From Candidatus Bipolaricaulota bacterium (GTDB lineage Bacteria > Bipolaricaulota > Bipolaricaulia > M55B111), in NCBI GenBank assembly GCA_018334615.1, contig JAGXLP010000059.1:1-7286 (forward strand): 7,286 nucleotides of DNA, given 5' to 3'. Both the position numbers and the translations under genes were made by a program. Positions within the stretch are counted from its first letter, which is position 1. Every line of letters begins with the position of its first letter. Shown piece after piece: positions 6,887 through 7,286 of this stretch. The notes beneath the pieces are model-generated. The model worked only from the letters and a program-made list of their open reading frames with translations, was not told the DNA's origin and ran no database searches.

Positions 6887-7075
6887 TCAGACATATGCGC
6901 CGCTTCGCTGGAATTTTCTCGGCCCTGAGCCCTTCTCCTGTATACAAGACAGGAAAGGGTGGAGAGCGAGGCCGAGATCGGGAGCAGCTATTTCCACGCT
7001 GGGGAAATAGCCTGCGGTTTTATTGAAGGGAAGAGCAAAAGCCCCCTTCAGCTGGTTCGTAACTGAAAAAGTCAT
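6887..7075 (-). CDS. Short reading frame after hom, running into the structured element; possibly an interrupted gene
   Basis: The ATG at 7075 lies 14 bp after the hom stop and is preceded by GGAGG at an ideal five-base spacing, nearly the same as the asd start (GGAGGTTAGTATGA against GGAGGTAAGTATGA). Translation from here is therefore likely. The 62-aa product starts MTFSVTNQLK. From about codon 11 it is encoded by the inverted-repeat element and no longer looks like a conserved protein. It matches no family I know. Three readings are possible: the start of a gene cut off by insertion of the element, a leader peptide whose translation alters the RNA fold, or a chance frame. No sequence beyond the element obviously continues a protein. 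Confidence 0.4.
   Translation of the reverse strand: MTFSVTNQLKGAFALPFNKTAGYFPSVEIAAPDLGLALHPFLSCIQEKGSGPRKFQRSGAYV
7023..7043 (-). repeat. Right 21-bp inverted-repeat arm
   Basis: It is the exact reverse complement of 6739-6759. Its GAAGGG (7025-7030) can instead pair with CCCTTC just outside the arm (7044-7049), giving a small local hairpin that excludes the long-range stem. Confidence 0.9.
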
Positions 7076-7089
7076 ACTAACCTCCAGAT

Positions 7090-7286
7090 TTAGTAGCCAC
7101 GAGTTAAACTATTAATTTCGGACAGCACTCCTCCAGCGGTTACTCCGGGTCCCGCACCCGGTCCCTGAATTATCAAAGGTGGGTCCGTGTAATTCTCTGT
7201 CTTGAACTGAATTACGTTAGAAGTTCCGGCGCCGCCCGCAAGCTGGGATTTGGAATCGAGACTTTCCAGCCCGACTTTCACTCCAC
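7090..7286 (-). CDS. Homoserine dehydrogenase, C-terminal part (ThrA-type)
   Basis: Only the last ~65 residues are in the window; the frame is open to the right edge, so the GTG at 7281 is internal. The enzyme reduces aspartate semialdehyde to homoserine for threonine and methionine synthesis. The visible segment matches the C-terminus of bifunctional aspartate kinase-homoserine dehydrogenases (E. coli ThrA/MetL type): VGLESLD, a conserved SNVIQFKTENY stretch, then PLIIQGPGAGPGVTAGGVLSEI, equal to the PLVVxGPGAGxxVTAxGV signature. Whether an aspartate kinase domain is fused at the N-terminus cannot be seen. If so, the locus would hold two aspartate kinases. It lies upstream of asd-lysC on the same strand, separated by the structured element. 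Confidence 0.9.
   Translation of the reverse strand, partial: GVKVGLESLDSKSQLAGGAGTSNVIQFKTENYTDPPLIIQGPGAGPGVTAGGVLSEINSLTRGY

Larger units (their letters stand above)
6739..7043 (-). other. 305-bp structured element bounded by 21-bp inverted repeats: candidate ncRNA or MITE-like element
   Basis: The ends are perfect 21-bp inverted repeats. Inside, on the minus strand, I can draw further helices. A hairpin at 6984-7015 has GCUAUUUCC/GGAAAUAGC plus three pairs across a bulge. An 8-bp UCUCGGCC/GGCCGAGA helix (6970-6977 with 6917-6924) encloses a second hairpin, CCCUUUCCUGU/ACAGGAGAAGGG, at 6930-6959. A hairpin at 6853-6890 has CGUGC/GCACG plus CUGAC/GUCGG, and its G-U pair exists only in minus-strand RNA. 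Small hairpins lie at 6810-6828 and 6776-6791. Together they form a multibranch structure closed by the long stem. No transposase, target duplication or known RNA core is recognised. It sits between hom and asd and would be transcribed with them. Both a structured RNA and a non-autonomous mobile element fit. Confidence 0.6.

Noticed and set aside
6850..6890. Hammerhead ribozyme core: CUGACGA followed by GAAA and GUC on the minus strand
   Set aside because: The bases between CUGACGA and GAAA do not close a proper stem II, and the CUGAC bases pair better with GUCGG in an ordinary hairpin.
6853..6890. Group II intron domain V (GAGCCG...CGGCTC)
   Set aside because: The spacing is too long for the 34-nt domain V, there is no GAAA tetraloop at its tip, and no GUGYG 5' end or reverse transcriptase is present.
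6756..6947. 63-codon minus-strand frame starting with TTG inside the element
   Set aside because: It has no ribosome binding site, its composition is rich in Arg, Ser and Gly without recognisable family, and it overlaps the structured region; most likely a chance frame.
6619..7089. Lysine riboswitch before asd-lysC
   Set aside because: The location suits it, but the conserved junction blocks (such as GAGGUGC and GGAGGGCUAUC types) are absent.
7090..7281. Small 63-aa protein starting at GTG 7281
   Set aside because: The sequence is the C-terminus of homoserine dehydrogenase and the frame stays open to the window edge, so the GTG is internal.

Overview
This 7.3 kb window looks bacterial. A 12-bp GC-rich hairpin followed by a run of T separates the first two genes. 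Two intergenic regions carry good sigma-70-type promoters (TTGAAC-17-TATTAT and TTGACA-17-TATAAA). Most starts have Shine-Dalgarno sequences. Base composition is intermediate by eye. Rough hand counts show that GdhA (about 58 acidic to 42 basic residues) and Asd (about 52 to 31) are moderately acidic, which would fit a halophilic or marine anaerobe. The lineage cannot be fixed from this sequence: the glutamate dehydrogenase resembles the Thermococcales type closely, while Asd and the homoserine dehydrogenase tail are of bacterial type.

Layout: a 5'-truncated plus-strand gene (1-1509) encodes a PEP-carboxykinase-fold P-loop protein of unknown role. It converges on a minus-strand gene block across a bidirectional terminator (1630-1667). 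In transcription order, the minus strand reads: the C-terminus of a ThrA-type homoserine dehydrogenase (hom, running off the right edge), a 470-bp unexplained interval, aspartate-semialdehyde dehydrogenase (asd), aspartate kinase (lysC), a PLP aminotransferase with its own promoter and about 150 nt of leader, and glutamate dehydrogenase (gdhA) with its own promoter and a cluster of AACTATA boxes.

Metabolically, LysC and Asd turn aspartate into aspartate semialdehyde, and Hom draws this off to homoserine (threonine/methionine). GdhA links ammonia, 2-oxoglutarate and glutamate, and the aminotransferase probably uses that glutamate as amino donor. The block is therefore nitrogen assimilation plus aspartate-family amino-acid synthesis. 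The aspartate kinase has a short, poorly conserved regulatory region.

The most unusual part is 6739-7043 between hom and asd. Two perfect 21-bp inverted repeats enclose about 263 bp that can fold into at least five further hairpins. One of these needs a G-U pair that exists only in the minus-strand RNA. A start codon with an ideal Shine-Dalgarno sequence just after hom opens a reading frame that runs straight into this element. It could be an undescribed structured RNA or a small non-autonomous mobile element that has interrupted a gene; the sequence alone does not decide.
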